64,000 bases of DNA, from positions 1-64,000 of the forward strand of contig JAPTVL010000468.1 in the NCBI GenBank assembly GCA_028065725.1, read 5' to 3'. Of the stretch, positions 1 through 9,822 are shown in pieces. Under the pieces are notes generated by a model. That model was not told where the DNA came from. It made no database searches and was given only the letters and a program-made list of their open reading frames with translations. Position 1 is the stretch's first letter. Every line of letters starts with the position of its first letter. This DNA is from Betaproteobacteria bacterium. Lineage in GTDB: Bacteria > Pseudomonadota > Gammaproteobacteria > Burkholderiales > Rhodocyclaceae. Both the position numbers and the translations under genes were made by a program.

Positions 1-323
1 ACTGATCTACCAAGGGCCAATAGTCGTTATCAAAGTGGCCGGTTTATTCATGTATCTGTCGTATATGCGGCGATGAACCGGATGGCTCGTTTGGATCGGC
101 TGCCGTGAGCCTGTCAGCAATCAGTCTGTAGCTCCCTTTCAGGCGAGGAGAGTCACGAACCCTTGGCCTCCGTCTCTTTCAGACAACTGCCGCCTGCTGA
201 CAACGGCATACCCGGTGGCGGGTTTACTCGGATACCTGCCGTTCGGTGTCGCCCCTGATCGTCTGGCTCTTGCCGACCCAAAGTGGAAGTAGCCGCCTTA
301 TTCGTAATAAGGATGAAACCCTT
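1..323. other. Intergenic or degenerate region, no supported gene
   Basis: No open reading frame here has recognisable protein character. The base composition is clearly less GC-rich than the bulk of the window. It may be the 3' remnant of something that begins outside the window, but nothing in it identifies a gene, RNA or repeat with confidence. Confidence 0.5.
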
Positions 324-1592
324 TTAGGCAGGCAATAGCTGGCTGATGAAATACATATCTTGAGCACCCTTGCCTCTAATTTCAATCTTGCCACGGTGCT
401 CACCGGCGAACTTTGACATCAGAAGATCGTACGTGTAAGCAGATACATTGATCTTTCCTGCTTGACCGGCACTCTCCATACGAGATGCGATATTTACTGT
501 ATCTCCCCAGATGTCGAACGCGTACTTGCGCTTACCCACAACCCCGGAAACAACCGGCCCAGAATGGATCCCTATTCGGACTTCACATTTCAATGCGACC
601 TTCTGGTTGCGTTGCTTTATGAAATCGAGGATACGTAAGGCTAAACGAGTACATCGTTCTGCGTGGTCAGGAGCCGCATCGGGGACGCCAGCCGCCGCCA
701 TGTAAGCATCGCCGATGGTCTTGATCTTTTCGACCCCTTCTTCAGCGCACATATCGTCAAATGCCGCAAAGAGTTCATTAAGTTCTCGAACTAATCTGTC
801 GGGTGGAATAGTTGAGGACATTTGCGTGAAACCCACGATGTCGAGAAACATGACAGACGTCTCTTCATGTTTTGCGGGGAGAGTAACACCCGTAGTGATC
901 AACTCATCTGCCAAACGACTCGGTAGGATGTTGCGAAGCAATGCATCCCCGTGGGACTTTTCGTTTGCCAGTTGGTTAAGCGTTGTTTGCCTCTCTATGC
1001 TAGCTATATCCAGTACGAGCGAGACCATGTAGGCAAAGCTAACAAAATTCATGGTAGCAATTGCGTTATTCCATATGCCGGGTAGTTCTGGCAAGGGCGC
1101 AACTGATGGCACAAATAAGAGCACCAATATCGCAGACACAGCACAACCAAAAAAGACTAGCCATGCTTCCCAGCGTGGGTAGAACATCACCCCAAAGGCA
1201 AGCATGAAGAGGCTCCATAGCTGATTAAACCAGGCGTTGAACACGCCGCCGGCCACTATGGGGAAGATCAGGCCATGTCCTAAGACGTTTTGCCACAGGC
1301 AAAGTCGAATAAACAATGGAAACCGGTTTGGAAGCCATCGCATCGTTCCTAGCCAGACCAGATGAATTCCGCATGCAAGAACACCCAACCAAAACAGGCG
1401 GGGTTCTTTGTAAATATAGCCAACTAATCCGTCGACTACGAAGAGCGGAAGCGCCAGAACGAGACACATATTGGTCACTCGCTTCCACGCCTTGACTTTC
1501 TCGGAGTCCGTTGCGAGTACGCCCCCGTTGACAACAGTCATCAAAGGCTTAGGCAGCGGATAAAACATCGATTGCGTGACTATTTCTTTCAT
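324..1592 (-). CDS. Membrane-anchored class III adenylate cyclase
   Basis: Predicted to make cAMP from ATP at the inner membrane. The first ~195 residues hold about six hydrophobic segments. A linker with the motif LLRNILPSRLADEL follows, as in many bacterial membrane cyclases, then the catalytic domain (about 245-410). Visible catalytic residues are Asp251 in MFLDIVGFT, Lys291 and Asp295 in EKIKTIGDAYMA, and Asp364, Asn367 and Arg371 in WGDTVNIASRME. The Lys and Asp pair favours ATP over GTP. The ATG at 1592 is preferred because GGGAGG lies four bases upstream; a TTG at 1622 is in frame but lacks a ribosome site. The gene is less GC-rich than most neighbours, suggesting acquisition. A close paralogue lies at 3127-4383. 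Confidence 0.85.
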   Translation of the reverse strand: MKEIVTQSMFYPLPKPLMTVVNGGVLATDSEKVKAWKRVTNMCLVLALPLFVVDGLVGYIYKEPRLFWLGVLACGIHLVWLGTMRWLPNRFPLFIRLCLWQNVLGHGLIFPIVAGGVFNAWFNQLWSLFMLAFGVMFYPRWEAWLVFFGCAVSAILVLLFVPSVAPLPELPGIWNNAIATMNFVSFAYMVSLVLDIASIERQTTLNQLANEKSHGDALLRNILPSRLADELITTGVTLPAKHEETSVMFLDIVGFTQMSSTIPPDRLVRELNELFAAFDDMCAEEGVEKIKTIGDAYMAAAGVPDAAPDHAERCTRLALRILDFIKQRNQKVALKCEVRIGIHSGPVVSGVVGKRKYAFDIWGDTVNIASRMESAGQAGKINVSAYTYDLLMSKFAGEHRGKIEIRGKGAQDMYFISQLLPA

Positions 1593-1789
1593 TTTGCCTC
1601 CCAAGCCTGCCGCCTGAATCAAATTCTACCCAATTGAACGGGCAGGTTGCGTGCCCCGAAGAGACATTCAGCATCGCGATGATTGATCGGCTGGTTACTG
1701 CTGTGGAGCAGTCCTAACGTGCGGTTGATTGTGGAGTAGTGTTCGCGTTAGTACAGATGATGCACTACGAGAGTCTTCACACCCTGTGG

Positions 1790-3037
1790 TCATGCATAGG
1801 GTGTCAGTACCGATTCGCCCTCTACCAGCCTCTCCAGCAGTTGCGCAACCAGACTGATGCCATCGGAGTCCGAAAGCCTCTGGGCGACCTCCTTCCGTGG
1901 CCTCGGATCCATCGTCAGCGCTTCACCCAAGGCCCGACGCAAGCCAGCGGCAGATACCTTTTCCAGAGGTTCAGCCAACGGTGCAAGACCCGCACGGTGC
2001 AGACGTGCTGCATGGTGATACTGGTCAAATATCAAAGGCAAGACAACCTGCGGCACCCCAGTTCGCAATGCCATCGCCATCGTTCCCGCGCCGCCATGAT
2101 GTATCACGGAAGCTACTCGAGGAAACAGCAGCGCATACGGGACATCGCCAACTGACCGCCATCCCGCCGGCAAGCCTTCGTCAGCAAGACCACCCCAACC
2201 GGAACCCACCAGCACGCGTTGCCCGGAGGACACGAGAGCCGCCTGCAGCACTTGCTTGATGCGTGCCATGGCGTCTCCCGACATGCTACCGAAGCCCACG
2301 AAAATTGGCGGCTCGCCGGCACCAAGCCATTCGTCCAGTTCCGGATCCAACGGCCTGTCGTCGTCGTAGAAAAGGAAATTCGCATACGGTACGCGCTGCG
2401 CCCATTCCGGGGATGGCGGAAGTACCTCTCTGTCCGCCGCCACTACCCATGGAACTCTACGAGATAGCAAGTCGTATATCTCGACTGGCGCCAGCCCCAG
2501 CTTTTTGCGCGTTTGGTTGATGACTTTTCCAGTAGTTCGTCGGCCAGCGCGAATCACCAAAGACCAAAGCAGAGCGTTAATCCAATGCGGGAGGTTTTGC
2601 CACGGCACCATTGACGGTGGATGGCCGCGCCCAGGAATCACGCAGGGCGAATAGGCCAATGCGAGGACAGGAATCTTCAGGTATTCCGCCACGGACGCTG
2701 ACGATAAAGCCAGTCCGCTATACAAGATCGCATCACTTCCCTTGGCGGCCTCGATCAAACCGTCAATTTGCGCCGGAAGCTGCTCGCTGAAGAGAATCCG
2801 CATTCCCCGGCGAACTTCCAGCGGTTTGCCGGTCATGAGTTTCGGGTTGTCGGCCATCCAGCGCTGCATATCGCAACCGACTGGAGTAAAGCGAAGCCCG
2901 AGGCGTCCGGACCATTCGGCAAAGTTGGGGGATGCCGCCATTTGTACCTGATGCCCCCGCTTAATCAAGCCTTGTGCAAGCGCGAACATTGGCTGTGCGT
3001 CGCCGCGCGAACCGACGGTAGCGAGCGTGACCTTCAT
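1790..3037 (-). CDS. UDP-glycosyltransferase, GT1/GT28-like fold (MurG/UGT type)
   Basis: 415 residues with the two-domain GT-B pattern. The N-terminus MKVTLATVGSRGDAQPM matches the family of macrolide and sterol glucosyltransferases. The C-terminal donor-binding region has VIHHGGAGTMAMALRTGVPQ followed by PLIFDQYHHAARL, the conserved nucleotide-sugar signature. It probably transfers a sugar from a nucleotide donor to a lipid or small hydrophobic acceptor; the acceptor cannot be read from sequence. No signal peptide is seen, so the protein should be cytoplasmic or membrane-associated. The ATG at 3037 has GAAGGA upstream at suitable spacing. It lies between two cyclase genes, all on the minus strand, but the ~90-200 bp gaps do not force a common transcript. 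Confidence 0.8.
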   Translation of the reverse strand: MKVTLATVGSRGDAQPMFALAQGLIKRGHQVQMAASPNFAEWSGRLGLRFTPVGCDMQRWMADNPKLMTGKPLEVRRGMRILFSEQLPAQIDGLIEAAKGSDAILYSGLALSSASVAEYLKIPVLALAYSPCVIPGRGHPPSMVPWQNLPHWINALLWSLVIRAGRRTTGKVINQTRKKLGLAPVEIYDLLSRRVPWVVAADREVLPPSPEWAQRVPYANFLFYDDDRPLDPELDEWLGAGEPPIFVGFGSMSGDAMARIKQVLQAALVSSGQRVLVGSGWGGLADEGLPAGWRSVGDVPYALLFPRVASVIHHGGAGTMAMALRTGVPQVVLPLIFDQYHHAARLHRAGLAPLAEPLEKVSAAGLRRALGEALTMDPRPRKEVAQRLSDSDGISLVAQLLERLVEGESVLTPYA

Positions 3038-3126
3038 TGGCAAGTTCCTTCACCAAGACGATACATCGGATTAAAGCTACATTGCTATTGGGACGCCTCG
3101 TGAACCAGGTTAGGCTCAGTGGCGAC

Positions 3127-4383
3127 TTACTTGGCCGCAGTCACCAGGTACATGTCGATCGGCCCCTTGCCCTTGGCGTCGACTTTGCCTCGATATTCAC
3201 AGTCAAACTGGCTGCCTGCCAGGTCAAAGGTGTATGCCGAAATGTTGACCCGACCGGGAACGCCGGAGCTTTCCATTCGACTGGCAACATTCACGGTATC
3301 GCCCCAAACGTCGAACGCGTACTTGTGCTTGCCGACCACCCCGGCCACAACCGGTCCGCTGTGAATGCCAATCCGGAGTCCCCATTTGAACGCCGAGGTC
3401 CGGTTGCGCCGGTCGATGAAGGACGCCATGCGTAATCCCGCTTCGATGGCGCGCTGCGCATGGTCCGCGGCAGGAGTAGGAACGCCGGCCGCGGCCATGT
3501 AGGCATCGCCGATGGTCTTGATCTTCTCGATACCGCAGTCGCGGCAGATGTCGTCGAATGCCGAGAAGATGTCATTGAGCTCGGCCACCATCCGTTCGGC
3601 CGGCATTGACGAGGCAGCCTGGGTAAACCCGCTGAAATCAGTAAACAGAAGGGTGGCGGCTTCGTGTCGTGCTGGCTTGGCGGCACCCGTGCTGGTCAGT
3701 TCCATCGCCACCGGGGCGGGCAGGATGTTCAGTAGCAACTGGTCCGAGCGCTCGTGTTCCGTCGCGAGGCGGCGCACCGCCAGAAAGGCCCTTCGGACGG
3801 CCAGATCCATCTGGTAGCAAATCAGCATTCCCCACAGGTTGGCCAGTGAAAGCGCCCCCACGTGGCGGGTGACGGCATGTTCGGGGAGATATCCCAGCCC
3901 GCGCAGGTACGCGATGTAAATCAGCAGACTTCCCCAACCGCAGGCGGTAGCCGCTGGAAATCGCAAGCTGAAGATGCCATAAATGCTGAACAGGTGAATC
4001 GTTATTAGGAAAAATCCTGACGCTTCCCGTGTTTGTGAATGCGAAACGGCGTAAGTCATGCCGAGGGACATGAGCAACGCCATGCCCGCCGTCAGGGCCT
4101 GGTGCCGAGTTATGAATGCCTGGAGGTGCGTCAGCGCATAACAGAGCGCAATCGTTGCCAATGACATGGCGACGATCCTTGGCATATGCTCCTGCACCGG
4201 ATGCGACGCCTCTATGTATACGAGGGGCGTCAGTATGAAGATCGTCAGGCCGGCCGCGCCAAGCAAAGCAACCCTTGTAGGGCGCCGGGACTTCAGTGCC
4301 TGCTCGGAGGCGTGCTCTGCCTCGAGCTTCGCGTCCGTAAACCGCAGCGAAATGCGATCGATACCCGAGTCGTCCGGCTTCAT
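3127..4383 (-). CDS. Membrane-anchored class III adenylate cyclase (paralogue)
   Basis: 418 residues from the ATG at 4383, which follows a G-rich ribosome site; an in-frame extension back to 4569 lacks protein character. The N-terminal half has several hydrophobic helices. The linker LLLNILPAPVAMEL precedes the catalytic domain. Key residues are visible: the metal Asp in LLFTDFSGFT, Lys and Asp in EKIKTIGDAYMAAAG, and Asp/Asn/Arg in WGDTVNVASRME. The catalytic halves of this protein and the one at 324-1592 are very similar, including the shared block IGIHSGPVV, so they are paralogues with divergent membrane domains. Its product, cAMP, could feed the cyclic-nucleotide-binding protein at 57617-58147, although no genetic link is shown here. 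Confidence 0.85.
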   Translation of the reverse strand: MKPDDSGIDRISLRFTDAKLEAEHASEQALKSRRPTRVALLGAAGLTIFILTPLVYIEASHPVQEHMPRIVAMSLATIALCYALTHLQAFITRHQALTAGMALLMSLGMTYAVSHSQTREASGFFLITIHLFSIYGIFSLRFPAATACGWGSLLIYIAYLRGLGYLPEHAVTRHVGALSLANLWGMLICYQMDLAVRRAFLAVRRLATEHERSDQLLLNILPAPVAMELTSTGAAKPARHEAATLLFTDFSGFTQAASSMPAERMVAELNDIFSAFDDICRDCGIEKIKTIGDAYMAAAGVPTPAADHAQRAIEAGLRMASFIDRRNRTSAFKWGLRIGIHSGPVVAGVVGKHKYAFDVWGDTVNVASRMESSGVPGRVNISAYTFDLAGSQFDCEYRGKVDAKGKGPIDMYLVTAAK

Positions 4384-4554
4384 CGTGCCCCCCCCGCTGT
4401 TGATAGACCCACACAGGAACGACGAGGAAATGATAGCCCTATCTGGCCGGTTCCAGTGACAAGCGGCCACCCGAATGGCGGCTAATTGGAACGAGGGAGT
4501 GACCGTTTGTGGCCGGTAGCTGGCCTTAGCTAATCCCCCGCCATCCTGCCGATA

Positions 4555-4589
4555 CAAAAAAAACGCCACGGCATGCCGTGGCGTTTTTG
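4555..4589 (-). terminator. Rho-independent terminator after pntAB
   Basis: A perfect 22-base palindrome (arms ACGCCACGGCA and TGCCGTGGCGT, 4563-4584) is flanked by an A tract on the left and a T tract on the right. Read on the minus strand it ends in a run of eight T, as expected for a terminator just after the pntB stop codon at 4608. The opposite T run is shorter, so weak action on the plus strand is possible. Confidence 0.9.
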
Positions 4590-4607
4590 TCCTGCGGGTT
4601 CAGCCGA

Positions 4608-6023
4608 TCAGGTCTTCAGCGCCACCAGTACCTCATCCAGCATCTTCTTCGCATCGCCGAACAGCATGCGGTTGTTTTCCTTGTAGAACAGCGGATTGTC
4701 CACGCCGGCATAGCCCGAGGCCATCGAGCGCTTCATCACGATCGAGGTCTTGGCCTTCCAGACTTCCAGCACCGGCATGCCGGCGATGGGGCTGGTCGGA
4801 TCGTCCTGCGCCGCCGGGTTCACGATGTCGTTGGCGCCGATCACCATGGCCACGTCGGTGCTCGGGAAGTCGTCGTTGAGCTCGTCCATTTCCATCACGA
4901 TGTCGTAGGGCACCTTGGCTTCGGCCAGCAGCACGTTCATGTGGCCGGGCATGCGCCCTGCTACCGGATGGATGCCGAAGCGGATGTTGACGCCCTTCTC
5001 GCGCAGGTGCTTGGTAATTTCGTACACCGTGTGCTGCGCCTGCGCCACGGCCATGCCGTAGCCGGGAACGATGATCACGCTCTTGGCGTCCTTCAGCAGT
5101 TCCGCGGTTTCGAGGGCGCTGATGGGCACCACTTCACCGGCCGGTTGCGCCGCCGCGTCGCCCTTGGGCGCCGACGTGCCGCCACCGGTGCCGAAACCGC
5201 CGGCAATCACGCTGATGAAGTTGCGGTTCATCGCCCGGCACATGATGTAGGACAGGATCGCGCCGGAGGAACCCACCAGCGCGCCGACCACGATCAGCAG
5301 GTCGTTGGAGAGCATGAAGCCGGTCGCCGCCGCGGCCCAGCCCGAGTAGCTGTTGAGCATCGAGACCACCACCGGCATGTCGGCGCCGCCGATCGCCATC
5401 ACCATGTGAATGCCGAACAGCAGGGCGATCACGGTCATCACGATCAGCGGCGTCATGCCGTCGGCGATCGAGTGGGCGCTGATGAACTTGCCGCCGAACC
5501 AGATCACCACCAGCAGGCCGACCAGGTTCATCCAGTGGCGCGCGGGCAGCAGCAGCGGCGAGCCGCCGATCTTGCCCGACAGCTTGCCGAAAGCGATCAG
5601 CGAACCGGAAAAGGTCACCGCACCGATCAGGATGCCGACGTAGATCTCGATCTCGTGGATGGTCTTTTCCGCACCGGCCAGGGGCGCCGAGGTGTCGATG
5701 TAGCTGGCGAAGCCGACCAGGCACGCGGCGAGGCCGACCAGGCTGTGCATCAGCGCGACCAGCTCGGGCATTTGCGTCATCTTGACGACCTTGGCGGCAT
5801 ACAGGCCGACGGCGCCGCCGACCACCATGGAGCCGATGATCCAGGGAATCCCGGCCGGCGTCACGCGCGGACCGAACACCGTGGCCAGCACGGCGATGGC
5901 CATGCCGATCATGCCGAACAGATTGCCGCGGCGCGAGGTCTCGGGATTCGACAAGCCGCCGAGGCTGAGAATGAAGAGGATGGTTGCTCCGATGTAGGAG
6001 ACGGTTGCCAAATTTCCAGACAT
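4608..6023 (-). CDS. pntB: NAD(P) transhydrogenase subunit beta
   Basis: 471 residues, the usual length for PntB. Together with PntA it forms the inner-membrane proton-translocating transhydrogenase, which reduces NADP+ with NADH at the expense of proton motive force. About nine hydrophobic segments fill the first ~290 residues. The C-terminal NADP(H)-binding domain III begins near [17 protein letters not shown] and continues with [18 protein letters not shown] and [12 protein letters not shown], all hallmarks of the family. It starts 13 bases after the pntA stop, so the two form an operon that ends at the terminator at 4555-4589. Confidence 0.96.
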   Translation of the reverse strand: MSGNLATVSYIGATILFILSLGGLSNPETSRRGNLFGMIGMAIAVLATVFGPRVTPAGIPWIIGSMVVGGAVGLYAAKVVKMTQMPELVALMHSLVGLAACLVGFASYIDTSAPLAGAEKTIHEIEIYVGILIGAVTFSGSLIAFGKLSGKIGGSPLLLPARHWMNLVGLLVVIWFGGKFISAHSIADGMTPLIVMTVIALLFGIHMVMAIGGADMPVVVSMLNSYSGWAAAATGFMLSNDLLIVVGALVGSSGAILSYIMCRAMNRNFISVIAGGFGTGGGTSAPKGDAAAQPAGEVVPISALETAELLKDAKSVIIVPGYGMAVAQAQHTVYEITKHLREKGVNIRFGIHPVAGRMPGHMNVLLAEAKVPYDIVMEMDELNDDFPSTDVAMVIGANDIVNPAAQDDPTSPIAGMPVLEVWKAKTSIVMKRSMASGYAGVDNPLFYKENNRMLFGDAKKMLDEVLVALKT

Positions 6024-6036
6024 TTTTTCCTGTCTC

Positions 6037-7623
6037 CTACTTGCGGAACATGGCCAGCATGCGCTGGGTCACGGCGAAGCCGCCGAACATATTGACGGCC
6101 GTGAGCACGATGCCGCCCACCGCCAGCCAGCGTATCCACTGGTCGGGCGGCAGCCCGCCGGCCAGCGGCGGCGCGATCTGCACCAGGGCGCCGATGGCGA
6201 TGATGCTGGAGATCGCGTTGGTCACGCTCATCAGCGGCGTGTGCAGCGCCGGCGTCACGTTCCACACCACCATGTAGCCGACGAAGCAGGCCAGCACGAA
6301 GACCGTGAAGTGGGCGAGGAAGGCCGCCGGTGCATTGGCGCCGACGAACCAGAACAGCGCGGCGGCAACGCCGAACATGATGGCCAGCTTGTTGCCCGCC
6401 ATCGGTTCGCTCGCAGCGCCATGGCCGTGGCCCTTTTTGGCCTGCGGCGCAACGACCGCCGGCTTGGCTGCGGGCGGCGCGGCGGACGGCTTGGGCGGCG
6501 GGGGCGGCCAGGTGATGTTGCCTTCCTTGATCACCGTCAGGCCGCGGATCGCCTCGTCTTCCATGTTGACGTCGATGATGCCGTCCTTGGTCTTGCACAG
6601 TTCCTCGGTGAGGCGGAACAGGTTGGTGGCATACAGCGTCGACGACTGCTTGGCCAGGCGCGAGGCCAGGTCGGTATAGCCGACGATGGTCACGCCGTGC
6701 TTCACCACCGTTTTTCCTGCCTCGGTCAGTTCGCAGTTGCCGCCGCGCTCGGCCGCCATGTCCACGATCACGCTGCCCGGCTTCATGCTCTGCACCATCT
6801 CGGCGGTGATCAGCCGCGGCGCGGGCTTGCCGGGGATCAGCGCGGTGGTGATGATGATGTCCACCTCCCGGGCCTGCTTGGCGTACATCTCGCGCTGGGC
6901 CTGTTGGAAGCCCTCGCTCATGACTTTGGCGTAGCCGCCGCCGCCGGAACCTTCCTCCTCGTAATCGACCTTGACGAATTCGCCGCCCAGCGATACGACC
7001 TGGTCGGCCACCTCGGCGCGGGTGTCGTTGGCGCGCACGATGGCGCCCAGGCTGGCCGCCGTACCGATCGCCGCGAGGCCGGCGACGCCGGCGCCGGCGA
7101 TGAACACCTTGGCCGGCGGCACCTTGCCGGCGGCGGTGATCTGGCCGTTGAAGAAGCGGCCGAAGGCGTTGGCGGCCTCGATCACCGCGCGGTAGCCGGC
7201 GACGCCGGCCTGGGAAGTCAGGGCGTCCATCTTCTGGGCGCGGGAGAGCGTGCGCGGCAGCGAGTCGATGGCCAGCACGGTGGCCTTCTTCGCCGCCAGC
7301 TGCTGCATCAGTTCGGGGTTCTGCGCCGGCCAGATGAAACCGATCAGGGTGCCGCCCTCGCGGAGCAAGCCGACTTCCTCTGTCGTCGGTACGCCCATCT
7401 TGAAGACGATGTCGGCGGCCGCCCAGAGCGCCGGCGCACCGGCGATGATTTCGGCGCCGGCGGCGCGATAGGCATCGTCGCTGCAATTCGCCGCATCCCC
7501 GGCGCCGGATTCGACGGCGACCTTGAAGCCCAGCTTGATGAGCTTTTCCACGACCTCGGGAACGGTGGCGACGCGCTTTTCACCGGCCAGCGTTTCCCGG
7601 GGAACTCCAATTGTTAGTGCCAT
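6037..7623 (-). CDS. pntA: NAD(P) transhydrogenase subunit alpha, one-piece form
   Basis: 528 residues combining the NAD(H)-binding domain I and the first membrane helices of domain II, as in the single-chain alpha subunit of E. coli rather than the split PntAA/PntAB form. The start [19 protein letters not shown] and the Rossmann motif [17 protein letters not shown] are typical. The two parts are joined near residues 375-410 by a proline/alanine-rich linker ending in GHGHGAA. Four hydrophobic helices close the protein. It is the first gene of pntAB and shares a divergent ~170 bp promoter region with the CorA-type gene at 7793. Confidence 0.95.
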   Translation of the reverse strand: MALTIGVPRETLAGEKRVATVPEVVEKLIKLGFKVAVESGAGDAANCSDDAYRAAGAEIIAGAPALWAAADIVFKMGVPTTEEVGLLREGGTLIGFIWPAQNPELMQQLAAKKATVLAIDSLPRTLSRAQKMDALTSQAGVAGYRAVIEAANAFGRFFNGQITAAGKVPPAKVFIAGAGVAGLAAIGTAASLGAIVRANDTRAEVADQVVSLGGEFVKVDYEEEGSGGGGYAKVMSEGFQQAQREMYAKQAREVDIIITTALIPGKPAPRLITAEMVQSMKPGSVIVDMAAERGGNCELTEAGKTVVKHGVTIVGYTDLASRLAKQSSTLYATNLFRLTEELCKTKDGIIDVNMEDEAIRGLTVIKEGNITWPPPPPKPSAAPPAAKPAVVAPQAKKGHGHGAASEPMAGNKLAIMFGVAAALFWFVGANAPAAFLAHFTVFVLACFVGYMVVWNVTPALHTPLMSVTNAISSIIAIGALVQIAPPLAGGLPPDQWIRWLAVGGIVLTAVNMFGGFAVTQRMLAMFRK

Positions 7624-7792
7624 AATTCTCCCATTTGCATGTCCATTGATAGCCCGCTCGACGAGCGCCTGTTGTTTTCGTTCTCACCCCGACATTGGAC
7701 GCTCTCGCCAACGCAGGAGTCGCGCCGCCGGTATGATACGCCATCCATATCAGTCCATTTGATCGATATCAACGATCTTTCGATCGTCCGCC

Positions 7793-8893
7793 ATGACCAG
7801 CCAGAAGCCCAATCGCCATCGCCCGCGCGCCGCCAGGCGCGTGTCGCAAGCCGCCAAGGTTGGCCTCGCGCCGGGTGCGCTGATCCACCTGGGTGAACGC
7901 AAGACCGATCAGGCAGCCATCTCGCTGATCGAGTACGGCGAGGCCGAACTGACCGAGCACCAGTTCAGGTCGCTGGCGGAATCGCAAACCTACCAGCCGC
8001 AACTGCCGGTGCTCTGGCTCAACGTGCACGGCCTGCACGAACCGGAGGTCATGGCCGAGATCGGGCGCCGCTTCAAGCTGCATCCGCTGGTACTGGAAGA
8101 CATCCTCAACACCAACCAGCGGCCCAAGATCGACGATTATGGCGACTACCTGTTCATCGTCGCGCGCTTCTTCGAAGTCGAAAGCGAAAACCAGCAGATC
8201 GACTCGGACCAGGTCAGCCTGATCCTCGGCCCCAATTTCGTGCTGAGCTTCCAGGAGCGCCCCAGCGGCCGCTTCGACCCGGTGCGCGAACGCCTGCGCC
8301 AGAACCGCGGCCAGATCCGCAAACTCGGCGCCGACTACCTCGCCTATTCGCTGCTCGATGTCATCGTCGACCGCTACTTCACGATTCTTGAAAACATCGG
8401 CGAACGCACCGAGGAACTCGAGGACATGATGCTTGATCGCCCGCGGCCGGGCGCGCTGCAGACCGTGCATCAGCTGAAACGGGAGACGCTGAACCTGCGC
8501 CGCTCGATCTGGCCGCTGCGCGAAGTGATCAACAGCCTGACCCGCGCCGATGACCGCTTCTTCCGCCCCGAGACTCGCCCCTACCTGCGCGACATCTACG
8601 ACCACACGGTGCACGCCATCGAGTCACTGGAGGCCAATCGCGACGTGATCGCCGGCATGCTCGACATCTACCTGTCGGCGGTCAGCAACCGGGTCAACCA
8701 GGAAGTCCGGGCGCTGACCGTGGTCGCCATCATCTTCATGCCGGCGACGCTGATCTCCGGCATCTTCGGCATGAACTTCAGGACCATGCCGCTGCTCGAC
8801 TGGCCAACCGGATTCTTTGTCGCCATCGGCATGATGGCGGCGGTGGCGACCACGCTCTCCATCATCTTCTGGCGCAGGCGCTGGCTGGAGTAG
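7793..8893 (+). CDS. corA: CorA-family Mg2+/Co2+ transporter
   Basis: 366 residues. A long acidic cytoplasmic domain ends in two C-terminal transmembrane helices (about residues 305-325 and 337-357). The first is followed by the signature GMN (in IFGMNFRTMPLL), which forms the pore mouth of CorA channels. The usual MPE after it reads MPL here, so the extracellular acidic residue differs from classic CorA. The N-terminal ~30 residues are basic and variable. It is likely to import Mg2+ or related divalent cations as a pentamer in the inner membrane. The related efflux protein ZntB cannot be excluded by sequence alone. Transcribed divergently from pntA. Confidence 0.88.
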   Translation: MTSQKPNRHRPRAARRVSQAAKVGLAPGALIHLGERKTDQAAISLIEYGEAELTEHQFRSLAESQTYQPQLPVLWLNVHGLHEPEVMAEIGRRFKLHPLVLEDILNTNQRPKIDDYGDYLFIVARFFEVESENQQIDSDQVSLILGPNFVLSFQERPSGRFDPVRERLRQNRGQIRKLGADYLAYSLLDVIVDRYFTILENIGERTEELEDMMLDRPRPGALQTVHQLKRETLNLRRSIWPLREVINSLTRADDRFFRPETRPYLRDIYDHTVHAIESLEANRDVIAGMLDIYLSAVSNRVNQEVRALTVVAIIFMPATLISGIFGMNFRTMPLLDWPTGFFVAIGMMAAVATTLSIIFWRRRWLE

Positions 8894-8996
8894 TTTCTGG
8901 CTGCACGGCCAATGCCCGCAACCCGCCCGGCTCGGGTTCAAATTGGATTGAAGAAGTCGACGCTGGCAGGACGGCGAAGCGCCTATCGTGCGCTGT

Positions 8997-9034
8997 TATA
9001 CTGCCCACTATTCTGTACAGAATAAATTAAGGAG
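8997..9034 (+). promoter_or_regulatory. Promoter and palindromic operator of the Phd/ParE module
   Basis: A -10-like TATACT (8997-9002) is followed by a perfect 16-base palindrome, TATTCTGTACAGAATA (9009-9024), and the ribosome site AAGGAG (about 9029-9034) before the antitoxin ATG at 9041. Palindromes over the promoter are the usual binding sites by which Phd/YefM antitoxins repress their own operon. Confidence 0.65.
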
Positions 9035-9040
9035 CCGATC

Positions 9041-9334
9041 ATGGGATTCGCCGCCAAGGATATCGTTCCGCTTACCCAGGCGCGCGCGCGCCTTTCCGAA
9101 CTTGCCGACGAGGTCAAGGCCGGCAGCGAAAAAATCATCACGCGCAACGGCGAAAGCTATGTCGCCCTCGTCGATGCCGCACGGCTCGACCACTACCATC
9201 GACTGGAGCGCGAGCACATTCACCTGATGCTCATCGACGACGCCGAGAAAGGGCTGGAGGATATTGCCGCCGGCCGAACCGTCGAAGCACGATCAGCGCT
9301 CAAGAAACGACGAGCGAAGCGTTCGGCGGACTGA
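9041..9334 (+). CDS. Type II antitoxin, Phd/YefM family
   Basis: 97 residues. The N-terminal DNA-binding fold is recognisable from VPLTQARARLSELADEVK and IITRNGESYVALVDA, the Phd/YefM pattern. The C-terminal half is charged and helical, ending in a basic tail, and should wrap the toxin. It is followed 17 bases later by a RelE/ParE-family toxin gene, the normal antitoxin-first order. A 16-base palindrome overlaps its promoter, suggesting autoregulation. The partner, not this sequence alone, sets the identity of the module. Confidence 0.85.
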   Translation: MGFAAKDIVPLTQARARLSELADEVKAGSEKIITRNGESYVALVDAARLDHYHRLEREHIHLMLIDDAEKGLEDIAAGRTVEARSALKKRRAKRSAD

Positions 9335-9351
9335 AGCACGACGCGCCGGAG

Positions 9352-9720
9352 ATGAAGTTCCGTGTCGAACTGACGGCGAATTTCGAGCGCAATCTCGACG
9401 CGATCGAGGCTTTCTGGCGGGAGTGCGGCGCGCCGCACGCCTACGATGATCTTCTCGCCGAACTGCTCCAAACGGTGATTCCCAACCTGGAGCAGCACCC
9501 ACGATTCGGACGGGATTTCCTGACCCGCACTTGCGGATCGATACAGGCACGGACTCGCATCGCGCGCCTGCGCACGCGGCTGCGCCGCATCGATCCGGCC
9601 GCCGAGATACGCGAATACCTGAGCGGCGATTACCTCATGCTTTACGCGCTGACCGGGACGACGATCTCCCTGCTGGCGATTCGCCATCACCGCCAGCTTT
9701 CGTTCAGCCTGGGCCGGTAA
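9352..9720 (+). CDS. Type II toxin, RelE/ParE superfamily
   Basis: 122 residues. The start MKFRVELTANFERNLDAIEAF and the segment ILxHPRFGRDFL-like (here NLEQHPRFGRDFLTR) fit ParE/RelE toxins. The C-terminus, LSGDYLMLYALTGTTISLLAIRHHR split over the last strands, gives the typical beta-strand arginine/histidine surface. Whether it cleaves mRNA (RelE) or poisons gyrase (ParE) cannot be decided here. It follows its antitoxin by 17 bases. The ATG has GGAG immediately before it, and translation is probably coupled. A REP-like element begins right after the stop codon. Confidence 0.8.
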   Translation: MKFRVELTANFERNLDAIEAFWRECGAPHAYDDLLAELLQTVIPNLEQHPRFGRDFLTRTCGSIQARTRIARLRTRLRRIDPAAEIREYLSGDYLMLYALTGTTISLLAIRHHRQLSFSLGR

Positions 9721-9746
9721 GCGCCGTGCCGCCAGCGCCGACTTTC
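9721..9746 (+). repeat. REP-like 26-bp element, copy a
   Basis: GCGCCGTGCCGCCAGCGCCG followed by ACTTTC, starting directly after the toxin stop codon. GCCGAC in this copy can pair with GTCGGC about 25 bases downstream. Six other copies lie at 10757, 36564, 44547, 46911, 48742 (reverse) and 51193. Confidence 0.55.
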
Positions 9747-9822
9747 GAGCCACCCTTGTGACGAGGTCGGCCGGGCAACCCAACAGCTCTGTCGGCCTGC
9801 TTTTCGCCACGATCCGGCGAAC

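Noticed and set aside
1..323. Insertion-sequence end or pseudogene remnant at the left edge
   Set aside because: No inverted repeat, transposase fragment or frame with protein character was found; low GC alone is not enough.
4578..6095. Long plus-strand open frame opposite pntB
   Set aside because: It is His/Arg/Gly-rich shadow sequence on the opposite strand of a well conserved gene; such frames are common in GC-rich DNA.
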